In this document: positions 8,124-16,584 of the stretch, one piece after another
Numbering within the stretch: position 1 is the first letter of the stretch
Layout: every line of letters starts with the position of its first letter
Source: WTGJ01 sp965237765
Lineage (GTDB): Bacteria > Chloroflexota > Anaerolineae > Aggregatilineales > Phototrophicaceae
Length of the DNA stretch: 64,000 nucleotides
Direction of reading: 5' to 3'
NCBI GenBank assembly: GCA_965237765.1
Contig: OZ250157.1
Coordinates: 1,984,001 to 2,048,000 of the forward strand
Made by a program: the position numbers and the translations under genes
Notes under the pieces: generated by a model
The model's database searches: none
What the model was told of the DNA's origin: nothing
Seen by the model: only the letters and a program-made list of their open reading frames with translations

Positions 8124-9316
8124 GACGCCGGTTGGAGTTCTATTCCTCTCCCACGCCGCACCCACCAGAACAATATGAAGGCGAGCGCGAGCAGCGCCAC
8201 GATGACGCCGAACGCTCGCGCGATGCCCACCGAATCGGCCAATGCGCCGAGTAGTTGGGGGGTGATTAAGGCCGCGGAGCCACTGCCGAGTGAGATGCGA
8301 GCGCTGGCCCGATCCACACTGGACGCCCCCACTGCCAAAGCGATCACCAGCGTGAAAGGGAAGAGATTGGATGCTCCCAACCCCAGGATGAAAAGGCCGA
8401 TGAGGGATAGCGTCATGTTACCTCCCAACCAAAACAGGGGGAAAGCGAGTGCGCTCAGGAAGAGTGCTCCGATGAGCAAACCTTCGGCGTTATAACGGCG
8501 CGTAAGTTGACTACCGGCGAAGCGCGCGAAGATGCCACCCAGGAAATAGATACTCATAGCGCTGGCTGATAGTCCACGGGAGAGGCCGACGCTCTCTTCC
8601 AGGAAGGTCGCGCCCCAATAGATGACACACCACTCGATCGACACACAACATACCGTAACTACCCAGATGAGCCAGAAGCGGCGCGAGAGGCGCCGGCGTG
8701 GGGATTTTGTGGGATCTTCATTTCTGGGGGGAACGACAGCGATGGGGATGCGGATGCCGACGCGACGCGCGCCGAGGTAGATCATCAGCCACAACAGGAT
8801 CGCAAAGACGAGGGCGCTACGCCAACCGATGGCAGTGCTTGCGCCCAGGCCGACCAGTAAAGGCGCGATGCCCGACGCGATACCCGCCGCGAGGTTCGCT
8901 TCCGTCAGCGCGCGTGCGCGCCAAGGGCCATGCTGTTCCGAAAGGGTGCTTTGAATCATGATGACCAACATCGTTCCCAGGGAAGACATCAGGCAGGCGG
9001 CGAGCAGGGTAATTTCGATGCGACGACCGGCGGCGAAGAGCAGCGCGGCCAGCGCCATCCCCAGGCCACCGCCCCAATAGGTGATCGCCCGCCCGAAGCG
9101 CGCAGCGACGGCATCCGTCCACAGACCGGCCAAGATCATCCCGAGAGCGAAGGCGCTGAAATGCAGGCCGCTGAGTGTGTAGCTCAGGTTCAGCTCGGCG
9201 CGCAGAAAGGACATCAGCGGCCCGAGCGCCGTCTGCAGGTAGGCGAAATAGCCCAGGAGTCCGTATGAAAGCCAGGTGTAGCGGTCGCGCCGGAATTGCG
9301 CTGGGGGAGGAGACAT
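8120..9316 (-). CDS. MFS transporter
   Basis: A 398-aa polytopic membrane protein with about 12 hydrophobic segments in two halves separated by a basic loop (TKSPRRRLSRR). It is a major facilitator superfamily exporter or importer, possibly of sugars or organic acids. The loop between TM2 and TM3, LWTDAVAARFGRA, resembles the MFS motif A. The start was set at ATG 9316 (MSPPPAQFRR), because longer readings cross the divergent promoter region and look non-coding. It overlaps the aldolase 3' end by 4 nt in convergent orientation. No substrate can be read from sequence; context suggests a catabolic substrate of this island. Confidence 0.82.
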   Translation of the reverse strand: MSPPPAQFRRDRYTWLSYGLLGYFAYLQTALGPLMSFLRAELNLSYTLSGLHFSAFALGMILAGLWTDAVAARFGRAITYWGGGLGMALAALLFAAGRRIEITLLAACLMSSLGTMLVIMIQSTLSEQHGPWRARALTEANLAAGIASGIAPLLVGLGASTAIGWRSALVFAILLWLMIYLGARRVGIRIPIAVVPPRNEDPTKSPRRRLSRRFWLIWVVTVCCVSIEWCVIYWGATFLEESVGLSRGLSASAMSIYFLGGIFARFAGSQLTRRYNAEGLLIGALFLSALAFPLFWLGGNMTLSLIGLFILGLGASNLFPFTLVIALAVGASSVDRASARISLGSGSAALITPQLLGALADSVGIARAFGVIVALLALAFILFWWVRRGRGIELQPAS

Positions 9317-9340
9317 CGCCCGCGATTGTAGCGCGCCCGC

Positions 9341-9369
9341 TTGCGAATCTGACGGGCGGCCTGTTAGAT
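9341..9369 (+). promoter_or_regulatory. Candidate promoter for the 9407-16434 operon
   Basis: TTGCGA at 9341-9346 and TTAGAT at 9364-9369 are separated by exactly 17 bases, giving a sigma-70-like promoter 37 bases before the first start codon. The strand agrees with the eight-gene plus-strand run that follows. Confidence 0.45.
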
Positions 9370-9406
9370 TCCTCTGCGGGGAAGGGCTGAGGAGAAGGCT
9401 ATCGAT

Positions 9407-10528
9407 ATGGAGCGACCGTTGCGGGTGGGCGTTTTGGGTTGTGGTGCAATTGCCCAGATCATGCATATCCCTTACCTTGTGGAACACGAATGTTTCGAAC
9501 TGGCCAGTTTGTGCGACGCCTATCCGCCGGTGCTCGAAGCGGTCGGTGAGCGCTGGGGCGTGGCACGGCGGTATACCGATATGGCCGAATTCTACGCCAG
9601 TGACGCGCTCGACGCGGTCGTCATCTGCCATTCGGGCACGCACCGTGACAGCGTCCTGGCAGCTTTGGCGGCTGGCCTGCATATCTTCGTCGAGAAGCCG
9701 CTGGTGTATAACTTGCGCGAGGCGAAGGAGATCGTCGCTGCTTCAGCGGGGAGTGACCGCGTCATCCAGCTCGGGTACCACAAGCTTTACGACCCGGCCT
9801 TCGAATACGTGCGCGATCGAGTGCGGGAGATGCGCGACCTGGGCTTCGTCCGCGTGACGGTCTTGCACCCGTTGAACGATCTGGGTTGGTCGCCGTATCG
9901 CTTGCGGCGGGGCGATGGCCGGATTTTGGCGGGGCATATCGAGCCGGCCGATTGGCAAACGATGTACGAGACACAGCTGCGCGATATGGTGGGCGGTGCG
10001 TTGACGCCGTTGGTGGATGAGGCGCTGGGTGAAAACGCCGGTAATGACCACCTGCGCCTCGCCTACGCTACGCTCTGCACCAGCCTCATCCACCAGATTT
10101 ATACGATGGATGGCTTGCTCGGTGAACCGACCGGCGTGCGCAGCTGCGAGGTCTGGCGGCAGGGGCTTTCGTTGCATATTTTGCTTGAATACCCCGGCGA
10201 TGTCCGCTCTTCCTGGGATTGGCATTTTCTCTCTCATCTGAAAGATTATCACGAGGAGTACGCCTTTTATGGCAACCACGACCGCGTCTTCTGGCAATTT
10301 CCGAGCCCATATTTTCGCAACTTCCCCAGCCCCGTCGTCATCCAGGGTGGCAGCGGCGAGTTGAGCTGGGAGAAGCGCGTCACCGTCTCGCAGGACGAGG
10401 CTTTTGAGCGCGAGTTGCTGGCATTTCACGAGAACATCACGCAGGGAAAAACGCCGCACTCCAGCCTGGCGGATGCCCTGCGTCACGCCCGCCTGACGCA
10501 AGCGATCACCGATGCCTTCGGGGAATAA
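9407..10528 (+). CDS. Gfo/Idh/MocA family dehydrogenase
   Basis: A 373-aa NAD(P)-binding dehydrogenase. RVGVLGCGAIAQIMHIPYL forms the Rossmann start, ICHSGTHRDSVLAALAAGLH and VEKPLVYN give the cofactor and catalytic Lys region, and HIEPADWQTMYETQ lies in the substrate domain. The C-terminal domain has the long beta-sheet expected of this superfamily. It heads a plus-strand operon of sugar-acid genes and overlaps the next, also a Gfo/Idh/MocA gene, by 17 nt. The pair may perform two successive oxidations, or oxidation and re-reduction, on the same sugar. The substrate is unknown. Confidence 0.83.
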   Translation: MERPLRVGVLGCGAIAQIMHIPYLVEHECFELASLCDAYPPVLEAVGERWGVARRYTDMAEFYASDALDAVVICHSGTHRDSVLAALAAGLHIFVEKPLVYNLREAKEIVAASAGSDRVIQLGYHKLYDPAFEYVRDRVREMRDLGFVRVTVLHPLNDLGWSPYRLRRGDGRILAGHIEPADWQTMYETQLRDMVGGALTPLVDEALGENAGNDHLRLAYATLCTSLIHQIYTMDGLLGEPTGVRSCEVWRQGLSLHILLEYPGDVRSSWDWHFLSHLKDYHEEYAFYGNHDRVFWQFPSPYFRNFPSPVVIQGGSGELSWEKRVTVSQDEAFERELLAFHENITQGKTPHSSLADALRHARLTQAITDAFGE

Positions 10529-11657
10529 CGCGATTCCAGAGAGGGTGCGCCTTGCTGTCGTCGGCAGCAGCTGGTGGACGGACTCGATGTATTTGCCGGC
10601 GCTGGCCGCTTGCCCGGAAGCGGAAGTGATCGCGTTGGCGGCGCGCAACGCGGCGCGCGCTCAGGAGCTGGCGGATTCCTGGGGCATCCCGCGCGTCTAC
10701 ACCGATCTCTCAGTGATGTTGGCGGGTGAAAAGGGATTGCGAGCGTTGGTGATCGTCACCCCAAACTACACGCATTTCGATTTCGCCAGTGCGGCGTTGG
10801 AGCAGGGCTTGGGCGTGCTGATCGAGAAGCCGCTGACGTTGGATTACGCTTCCGCGCGTCGTTTGGCGGCATTGGCCGTGGAGCGCGGCGCGATCACCTT
10901 GGTGCCCTTCACTTACCGATTCATGCCGACCTCGCGCTATCTGAAGCGGCTCATGGATGACGGTTACATCGGACGCCCTTTCCACCTCAACATGCGCTAT
11001 TACGCCAACTACGCGCGCGAGGGCGAATACTTGTGGCGCTTCGATAAGGCCCTGGCCGGCTCCGGCGTGCTGGGTGATTTGGGTAGTCATTTCCTTCATT
11101 TGGCGGAATGGTTTTATGGGCCCATCACGGAGATACAGGCGCAGCTGATTCAACACGTGCCGCGCGCGCCGCACAACGAAATGAATGAGCCATATCCCGC
11201 TGCCGATGACGATGCGATCATCACTTGCTGTTTCGCCAACGGCGCCCAGGGCGTCATCCATGTTAGCGCGGTCTGTTATGAAGACGCGGGTTTGCAAATG
11301 CAGCATCTCTTCGAATTCCACGGCGACGGCGGCACGCTCTATCACGAGACCGATTGGGTCTCGCGGCAAGAGATCCGCGGCGCGCGCGTTGGGGAGGGTG
11401 ACTTACGGCCGCTGCCGATCCCTGAAGATATCTGGGCGGGCGGGCGGCGCGATACGGTGCACAACAGCTATCGCGATGTCTTCCGAGCACAGGGACGCAT
11501 GGTGGGTGATTTCGTGCGGGCGGTGGCGGCCGGACAGCGCGTTCGGCCAGATATTCACGATGGCTTGCGCGTCCAGTTGCTGCTGGAGGCGGCCAAGCGA
11601 AGCGCCACGGAAGGCCGCCGCGTGCAACTTTCGGAGATCGAGGCCGCGCCCGCATGA
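10512..11657 (+). CDS. Gfo/Idh/MocA family dehydrogenase
   Basis: A 381-aa oxidoreductase. LAVVGSSWWTDSMYLPAL is an unusual variant of the Rossmann GxGxxG loop (GSSWWT), while IVTPNYTHFDFASAAL, IEKPLTLD (conserved Lys) and GSGVLGDLGSHFLHLAEW (family D/H site) are standard. It starts inside the end of the previous gene (17-nt overlap) and is followed by an SDR whose ATG overlaps by 4 nt, so the three are one transcript. The changed glycine loop may alter cofactor binding; in some family members it fits a tightly held cofactor. The substrate is not predictable. Confidence 0.82.
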   Translation: MPSGNNAIPERVRLAVVGSSWWTDSMYLPALAACPEAEVIALAARNAARAQELADSWGIPRVYTDLSVMLAGEKGLRALVIVTPNYTHFDFASAALEQGLGVLIEKPLTLDYASARRLAALAVERGAITLVPFTYRFMPTSRYLKRLMDDGYIGRPFHLNMRYYANYAREGEYLWRFDKALAGSGVLGDLGSHFLHLAEWFYGPITEIQAQLIQHVPRAPHNEMNEPYPAADDDAIITCCFANGAQGVIHVSAVCYEDAGLQMQHLFEFHGDGGTLYHETDWVSRQEIRGARVGEGDLRPLPIPEDIWAGGRRDTVHNSYRDVFRAQGRMVGDFVRAVAAGQRVRPDIHDGLRVQLLLEAAKRSATEGRRVQLSEIEAAPA

Positions 11658-12442
11658 GCGAGCTGGCGGGCAAAGTGGCACTGGTGAGCGGCGCGGCGCG
11701 AGGGATTGGCCGGGGCATCGCGGGATGCTTCGCGGCCGCTGGCGCGCGCGTGGCCCTGGTCGATGTGCTGCCGACGGTGGAAGAGGCGGCCGCAGAGATC
11801 CGCGCGGCGGGTGGCGATGCGCGCGGCATCCGCGCGGATATCACGCAAGAGAACGAAGTTGCGGTGGCTATCAGGCGCTTGCGGGATGAATTCGGCGCGG
11901 CGCAGATCCTCGTCAACAACGCGGCCGTGATGCCCGTTGGCCAACTGCATGAGACAACGCCGGCCGATTTCGAGCACTGCCTCGCCGTGAATTTGCGGGG
12001 GACCTACTTGGTGAGCCGCGCGGTCATCCCCGGGATGTTGGCAACGGGCGGCGGGAGCATCATCCATATGGCCAGCGTAACGGGCATGTTGGGCTTGCCG
12101 GGCCTGGCGATCTATTCGGCGACGAAAGGCGCGCTGATAGCCCTGACGCGGGCGATGTCCACCGATTACGCGCGCCAGGGCATCCGTGTTAATTGCGTTT
12201 CGCCCGGCACGATCGACACGCCGATGCTGCATAGATTCGTCGTCGACCAGCGCGACCCGCCTGATCTCTTGCGCCAATTCGACGAGATGCACCCCATCGG
12301 GCGCGTCGGGCGCATCGAAGAGGTGGCGGAGGTCTGCCTCTTTCTCGCGTCGGAGCGGGCCAGCTTCGTGACAGGTAGCAATTATGTCGTCGACGGTGGC
12401 CTCAGCGTGCGCGGCGAACAACCGCAAGACCAAACGAACTGA
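11654..12442 (+). CDS. SDR family oxidoreductase (sugar or sugar-acid dehydrogenase)
   Basis: A classical short-chain dehydrogenase of 262 aa. It has the cofactor motif SGAARGIGRGIAG (residues 13-25), NNAAVMPVG, the catalytic Ser in HMASVTGM, YSATK (Tyr and Lys) and the C-terminal VDGG. In this operon it sits with an MBL hydrolase, an FAH-family hydrolase and an enolase-superfamily dehydratase. That set matches non-phosphorylative sugar-acid routes, such as L-fucose to 2,4-diketo-3-deoxyfuconate, in which an SDR oxidises either the free sugar or the 2-keto-3-deoxy acid. The specific substrate is inference. It overlaps the preceding gene by 4 nt. Confidence 0.84.
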   Translation: MSELAGKVALVSGAARGIGRGIAGCFAAAGARVALVDVLPTVEEAAAEIRAAGGDARGIRADITQENEVAVAIRRLRDEFGAAQILVNNAAVMPVGQLHETTPADFEHCLAVNLRGTYLVSRAVIPGMLATGGGSIIHMASVTGMLGLPGLAIYSATKGALIALTRAMSTDYARQGIRVNCVSPGTIDTPMLHRFVVDQRDPPDLLRQFDEMHPIGRVGRIEEVAEVCLFLASERASFVTGSNYVVDGGLSVRGEQPQDQTN

Positions 12443-12461
12443 ATCATTGGGAGAGCACGAT

Positions 12462-13427
12462 ATGGAAATTGCGCCAAATCTCCATCGCATCCCCTGCGTC
12501 TTCATGGGTGACCGCGTTGCCTATGTCCACTTGCTCGTCGGCGAGGAATCATCGATATTGCTGGATACCTGCTGCGCGCACAACCCGGCGCAGGAGATTC
12601 TGCCTTATATGGAACGGATTGGATTCGATCGTGAGCGGCTGAGCTATATCATCATTTCGCATTCCGACCTCGACCACCAGGGCGGCAACGCGCCGATGAA
12701 AGCGGCGGCGCCAAACGCGAAAATGTTTTGCCACACGCTCGACCGCTCGTGGATCGAGAGCACTGAGGCCATCATGGAGGGTCGTTACCTGCAATTCGAC
12801 GCGCCGCACGGCCTGCAGACGCCGCCCGAGGAGATCAAGGAAATGCGCGAATTGACGCAATCTTGCGCGCTCGATGGCACGCTGGAGGGTGGCGAGCGCT
12901 TTCGCCTCGGGCCGGATTGGTGGGTGCGCGTTGTCAACACGCCCGGCCATACCTACGGTCACATCGCCTTATACGACGAGCGCAGCCGCACGCTGCTGGC
13001 GGGCGAGGCGGCGCTCTGGCACGCCATCCTGGACGTGAACGACCGTCCCGTCTTGCCGCCTACTTATTGCTATGTGGATACTTACCTGCAAACGATCGAC
13101 CGACTGCTAGAATTCCCGATGGAGGTTTATTCGGCGGCGCATTGGCCCGTCTACCGCGATGCGGCGGATATCAGCGCCTTCTTGCGCGAAAGCCGCGAAT
13201 ATTGTCTCTTCATGGAGGAGCAGCTGCTGCGCTACGGGCGGGAGCGGGGACGCTTCACGTTGCGAGAAGCGTTGCAAGAGTTGGCGCCGCGCGTGCGCCG
13301 TTGGGATGAGAGTGGCGATGGCCTGCTCACCTTCCCGTTCTGCGGCAATCTGGCGCGCCTGACCCAGCGCGGGTTGTTGGTGGAAGGGCGGGACGGGGCG
13401 GGAATCGTGGAATGGAGCGTGCCTTGA
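12462..13427 (+). CDS. Metallo-beta-lactamase fold hydrolase
   Basis: A 321-aa MBL-fold protein. The metal motif is SHSDLDHQGGN, i.e. HxDxDH rather than the commoner HxHxDH. It is followed by TPGHTYGHIALYD with a second metal His and a LLAGEA segment. A C-terminal extension of about 90 residues (from YSAAHWPVY on) looks helical, as in MBL proteins with a C-terminal winged-helix or lid. The start is ATG 12462 with GGGAGAG just upstream; an in-frame start 78 bases earlier lies inside the SDR gene. By context it may hydrolyse a sugar lactone in the oxidative pathway, which is inference. Confidence 0.8.
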   Translation: MEIAPNLHRIPCVFMGDRVAYVHLLVGEESSILLDTCCAHNPAQEILPYMERIGFDRERLSYIIISHSDLDHQGGNAPMKAAAPNAKMFCHTLDRSWIESTEAIMEGRYLQFDAPHGLQTPPEEIKEMRELTQSCALDGTLEGGERFRLGPDWWVRVVNTPGHTYGHIALYDERSRTLLAGEAALWHAILDVNDRPVLPPTYCYVDTYLQTIDRLLEFPMEVYSAAHWPVYRDAADISAFLRESREYCLFMEEQLLRYGRERGRFTLREALQELAPRVRRWDESGDGLLTFPFCGNLARLTQRGLLVEGRDGAGIVEWSVP

Positions 13428-14365
13428 TGACGATAGCGAGGGGTGAATTGCTGCAATGGGTCTGTTACACGGACGCGCTGGGCAATCACAAAGAGGCGAT
13501 CCAATTCCAGGGGAATTTGTATGATACCCCTGTGGAACCTGATTCGATGGGCGCTCGGAATTGCAGTTTGACACAATGGCTTGAATCCACGGTGGGGAAA
13601 GCGGAATCGGCGATCGCAAGATTGGAAGGGAAATATGGGAGCGCGAAGACCAGTTTCGCCCGCGCTGCATCGCTTACTTTGACGCCGCGAGAAGGGCGCT
13701 CGACCTGGCAGGCGCCTTTAACAGACCAAGAAATCTGGGGCGCGGGCGTAACCTACCAGCGCAGCCGCGAAGCGCGTCAGGAAGAAGCGCAGGACGGCGG
13801 TGACGTCTACGCGCGCGTTTATGCGGCGGAACGCCCGGAGATCTTTTACAAAGGCAACGCGCGCACCGTCGTCGGGCATGGCGGCCAAGTCGGCATCCGC
13901 GCTGATTCCGCCTGGAACGTGCCGGAACCGGAGCTGGCCGTGCTTTTCAATCCGGCCCTGGAGGCAGTTGGCTTCACCATTGGACTGGACATGAGCAGCC
14001 GCAGTATCGAAGGGGAGAATCCGCTATATCTCCCACAAGCAAAAGTATACAATGCCTCCTGCGCGCTGGGGCCGGGTGTACTGCTGCAAGCAGCGAAGGA
14101 TTGGCCCTTCATGCGCATCCGCATGACGATCGAGCGCAAGCAGCGCGAGGTATTCCGTGGCGAAACGGATACGGAGCAACTCGCGCGTCGCTTGCCCGAG
14201 CTGGCCGACTACCTCGGCCGCAGCAATGATTTTCCCCAGGGTGTCTACCTGCTCACGGGAACGGGCATCGTGCCGCCGGCGGAATTCACCCTGCAAATCG
14301 GCGATGTCATTCGAACGGAAATCAGCGGTTTGGGCGCGCTGGAAAATAAGGTGGTACAGGTATGA
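13427..14365 (+). CDS. Fumarylacetoacetate hydrolase (FAH) family protein
   Basis: A 312-aa FAH-superfamily enzyme. The core has IWGAGVTYQRSR, PEIFYKGNARTVVG, PEPELAVLFN (ExE metal ligands) and DMSSRSIEGENPLYLPQAK, ending in the Gly-rich GTGIVPP and LQIGDVIRTEISGLG. DMSSR-IEGENPLYLPQAK is typical of members acting on diketo-deoxy sugar acids. Such enzymes split 2,4-diketo-3-deoxyfuconate or -rhamnonate into pyruvate and an alpha-hydroxy acid. With the neighbouring SDR and enolase-superfamily dehydratase, this role is likely here. The ATG at 13427 overlaps the previous stop (TGATG); an ATG at 13412 is an alternative. Confidence 0.82.
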   Translation: MTIARGELLQWVCYTDALGNHKEAIQFQGNLYDTPVEPDSMGARNCSLTQWLESTVGKAESAIARLEGKYGSAKTSFARAASLTLTPREGRSTWQAPLTDQEIWGAGVTYQRSREARQEEAQDGGDVYARVYAAERPEIFYKGNARTVVGHGGQVGIRADSAWNVPEPELAVLFNPALEAVGFTIGLDMSSRSIEGENPLYLPQAKVYNASCALGPGVLLQAAKDWPFMRIRMTIERKQREVFRGETDTEQLARRLPELADYLGRSNDFPQGVYLLTGTGIVPPAEFTLQIGDVIRTEISGLGALENKVVQV

Positions 14366-14374
14366 GGGAGGCTT

Positions 14375-15238
14375 ATGATTAAACAATTCTGGCGCAAGAC
14401 TTGTGCTTTCGATACCGAATGGGCGCCGTGCCCGCGCAGCGTCCGCCGCTTCTTGAATTTGCCGGCCGATAGCGACGACGAAACGGTTTTCCACGCCATC
14501 TGGGAGCACACTGACCCGGATTGGCAGCCCGGCCAACCGCATCCTTTCATCAAGCTGGCGCTCTCGCAAATCATCTCCATCGTTGGCGTGGTGCGCACGG
14601 TCGAGAGCGATGGGCACATCCGCCTCGGTTTGCGCTCGCAGGGTATCGACCAGCATAAGGAAGGGGCGATGATCCGAGATTTTCTGGAGGGCGTCGCCGG
14701 GCAGGGTTACCAGCTCTGGGGGTACAATTCCAGCGGGTCCGATTTGCCCATCCTGATTCAGCGGGGGCTGGCGCTGGGCATCCAATGCCCGCAATTCGCG
14801 CGACGGCCGGACAAACCCTGGCAGGGTAACGATTACTTCGATTCGCGCAACTCGCAGGCGCATGTGGACCTGATGGAGATCATCCGCGTGCGGCGCTGGG
14901 GCGCCTCACAGCCGCGCTTGATCGAACTGGCGGCGGCCTGCGGCATCCCGGGCAAGATCGAAATCAAGCAGGAGCGGATCGAAGGTGAGAACGTTGCCCA
15001 GCTTTACCTTGACGGGCGCATCGACCTCATCATCGCCTATAATGAGCTGGACGCGCTGACGAATCATTTGCTGATGCTGCGCGTGGCCCATTTTGGCGCC
15101 TTCCTAGATGAGCGGCAATACGAGGCAGAAATCGCCGCCACGCGCGATTTGCTCGAACGCGAAATCGGCGCCGGCAAGGAGCACCTCGCCGATTATCGTG
15201 ACCGCTGGCTCGAGCTGGAGAGCGAAATGTGGGCATGA
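14375..15238 (+). CDS. DEDDy 3'-5' exonuclease related to the PolB proofreading domain
   Basis: A 287-aa protein with an RNase H-like DnaQ/PolB exonuclease layout. Motif I is AFDTEW (Asp13, Glu15), motif II is GYNSSGSDLPIL (Asn118, Asp123), and motif III is YNELDA (Tyr222, Asp226), the YxxxD form of DEDDy enzymes. No polymerase domain follows. The C-terminal 45 residues look helical. It stands between FAH and enolase-superfamily genes and overlaps the latter by 4 nt (ATGA), so it is co-expressed with sugar-acid catabolism although nothing in its sequence suggests a metabolic role. It could be a DNA or RNA exonuclease whose gene was captured by the operon. Confidence 0.78.
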   Translation: MIKQFWRKTCAFDTEWAPCPRSVRRFLNLPADSDDETVFHAIWEHTDPDWQPGQPHPFIKLALSQIISIVGVVRTVESDGHIRLGLRSQGIDQHKEGAMIRDFLEGVAGQGYQLWGYNSSGSDLPILIQRGLALGIQCPQFARRPDKPWQGNDYFDSRNSQAHVDLMEIIRVRRWGASQPRLIELAAACGIPGKIEIKQERIEGENVAQLYLDGRIDLIIAYNELDALTNHLLMLRVAHFGAFLDERQYEAEIAATRDLLEREIGAGKEHLADYRDRWLELESEMWA

Positions 15239-16434
15239 AGATCGCGGCCATAGAGAGCCTGCATTGGGCGGAATTCCCGCGCTTGCTCGTGGTGCGCGTT
15301 CATACGGACACGGGTCTCATCGGCCTGGGCGAGACGGTGGATAAGTTGCCTGGCGCGCGCGCCGCGTTGCACGGTACGCTGGCGCCTTTGTTGCTCGGCC
15401 AGGAAGCGCTGGATATCGAGGGGCTCTGGCGTTTCGCGATGGATAACCTCATGTACCACGGATTCGCCGGCGCGGAAACGCGAGCCCTATCGGCGCTCGA
15501 ATTGGCGCTCTGGGATATCATGGGTCAGCATTATGGCGCGCCGCTCTGTCATCTTCTTGGCGGCAAAACGCGCGATGCCATCCCTACTTACAACACCTGC
15601 ATCGGCTTTGGTGAATGGCCGGATTACGCCGCCTGGCATGAAGACGCCGGCGCGTTGGCGCGCAGCCTGCTGGCCGATGGCATCAGCGCAATGAAAATTT
15701 GGCCCTTCGACCGCTTTAGTGAAGCCAGTTACGGCCAACGCATATCACCCGCGCAGGTCGAGGAAGGACTGCGGCCCATTCGTCAGATCCGCGAGGTTGT
15801 CGGCAGCGCGATGGAAATCGGCATTGAGTGCCACTTTCGTTGGAATCGTGTGAGCATGGAGCGCATCGCCCGCGCGTTAGAGCCTTACGACATCCTCTTC
15901 CTGGAGGACGCGCTGCCGGCGGTCTACCCGGCTGAAATCAAAGCGCTGGGGGCGAAGACGCGCATCCCGCTCATCGGTTCGGAATTGCTGATGACGCGCT
16001 GGCAGTTGCGCGAATGGCTGGAAGAGGGCGTAACGCCACTGGTGATGACGGACCCGGTCTGGAATGGCGGCGTGGGTGAAACGCGTAAAATCGCCGCGTT
16101 GGCGGAGACCTACGGCGTGCCGCTGGTGCTGCATAACGTGGCGGGGCCGGTTTGCCACGCGGCCTGCATGCATTTGGCGGCGCACATCCCCAATCTTTAC
16201 TATGTGGAATCGGTGCGCGCCTTTTACCGGAGTTATTTTGGCATCATCAGCGATTTCGCCCCGCGGGTTACAGATGGGATGTTGGATGTGCCGATGGGGC
16301 CGGGATTGGGGATTCGCTTGAATGAGGCGATGCTGGCGCGGGCGGATGTGACGCGCAAGCTAAGCGAAGGGGAGGGCCTAGCGCGCGGGCGGCGGCATAT
16401 GGGCGACCACTGGGCGGTGGAAGAGATAAGGTGA
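15235..16434 (+). CDS. Mandelate racemase/enolase-superfamily sugar-acid dehydratase
   Basis: A 399-aa enolase-superfamily protein. The capping domain is N-terminal. The barrel carries AMKIWPFDRF (Lys154), metal ligands Glu198 (GIECHF), Glu224 (FLEDAL) and Glu250 (GSEL), then MTDPVWNGGVGE (Asp273) and LHNVAGPVCHA (His300), the His-Asp dyad of the mandelate racemase subgroup. This pattern fits acid-sugar dehydratases, which remove water from an aldonate to give a 2-keto-3-deoxy acid. With the upstream FAH hydrolase and SDR it probably feeds pyruvate formation. ATG 15235 overlaps the exonuclease stop; a GTG 6 bases earlier is possible. The exact aldonate cannot be named. Confidence 0.84.
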   Translation: MKIAAIESLHWAEFPRLLVVRVHTDTGLIGLGETVDKLPGARAALHGTLAPLLLGQEALDIEGLWRFAMDNLMYHGFAGAETRALSALELALWDIMGQHYGAPLCHLLGGKTRDAIPTYNTCIGFGEWPDYAAWHEDAGALARSLLADGISAMKIWPFDRFSEASYGQRISPAQVEEGLRPIRQIREVVGSAMEIGIECHFRWNRVSMERIARALEPYDILFLEDALPAVYPAEIKALGAKTRIPLIGSELLMTRWQLREWLEEGVTPLVMTDPVWNGGVGETRKIAALAETYGVPLVLHNVAGPVCHAACMHLAAHIPNLYYVESVRAFYRSYFGIISDFAPRVTDGMLDVPMGPGLGIRLNEAMLARADVTRKLSEGEGLARGRRHMGDHWAVEEIR

Positions 16435-16453
16435 AGGCGCGATTGTTCGCAAT

Positions 16454-16482
16454 TTGACATGCCGCACTACGCGCGTTAGGGT
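16454..16482 (+). promoter_or_regulatory. Candidate promoter for the sugar ABC transporter operon
   Basis: A perfect -35 TTGACA (16454-16459) is followed after 17 bases by TAGGGT (16477-16482), which matches the key first, second and last positions of a -10 box. It lies in the 150-base gap between the dehydratase stop and the binding-protein start. I saw nothing else in this gap except the ribosome binding site GGGAGGA at 16571-16577. Confidence 0.4.
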
Positions 16483-16584
16483 TGACGCTGGCTAATGGTG
16501 CGCTCGCGTTTATGTTTTGTATGGAGAAGCGCGCGGCGTGTACTTGGCTAAATCCGAAGATAGTGTTCTATGGGAGGAACACCA

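Noticed and set aside
9317..9682. 122-codon N-terminal extension of the MFS transporter
   Set aside because: It crosses the divergent promoter and the start of the plus-strand dehydrogenase and does not resemble a transporter N-terminus.
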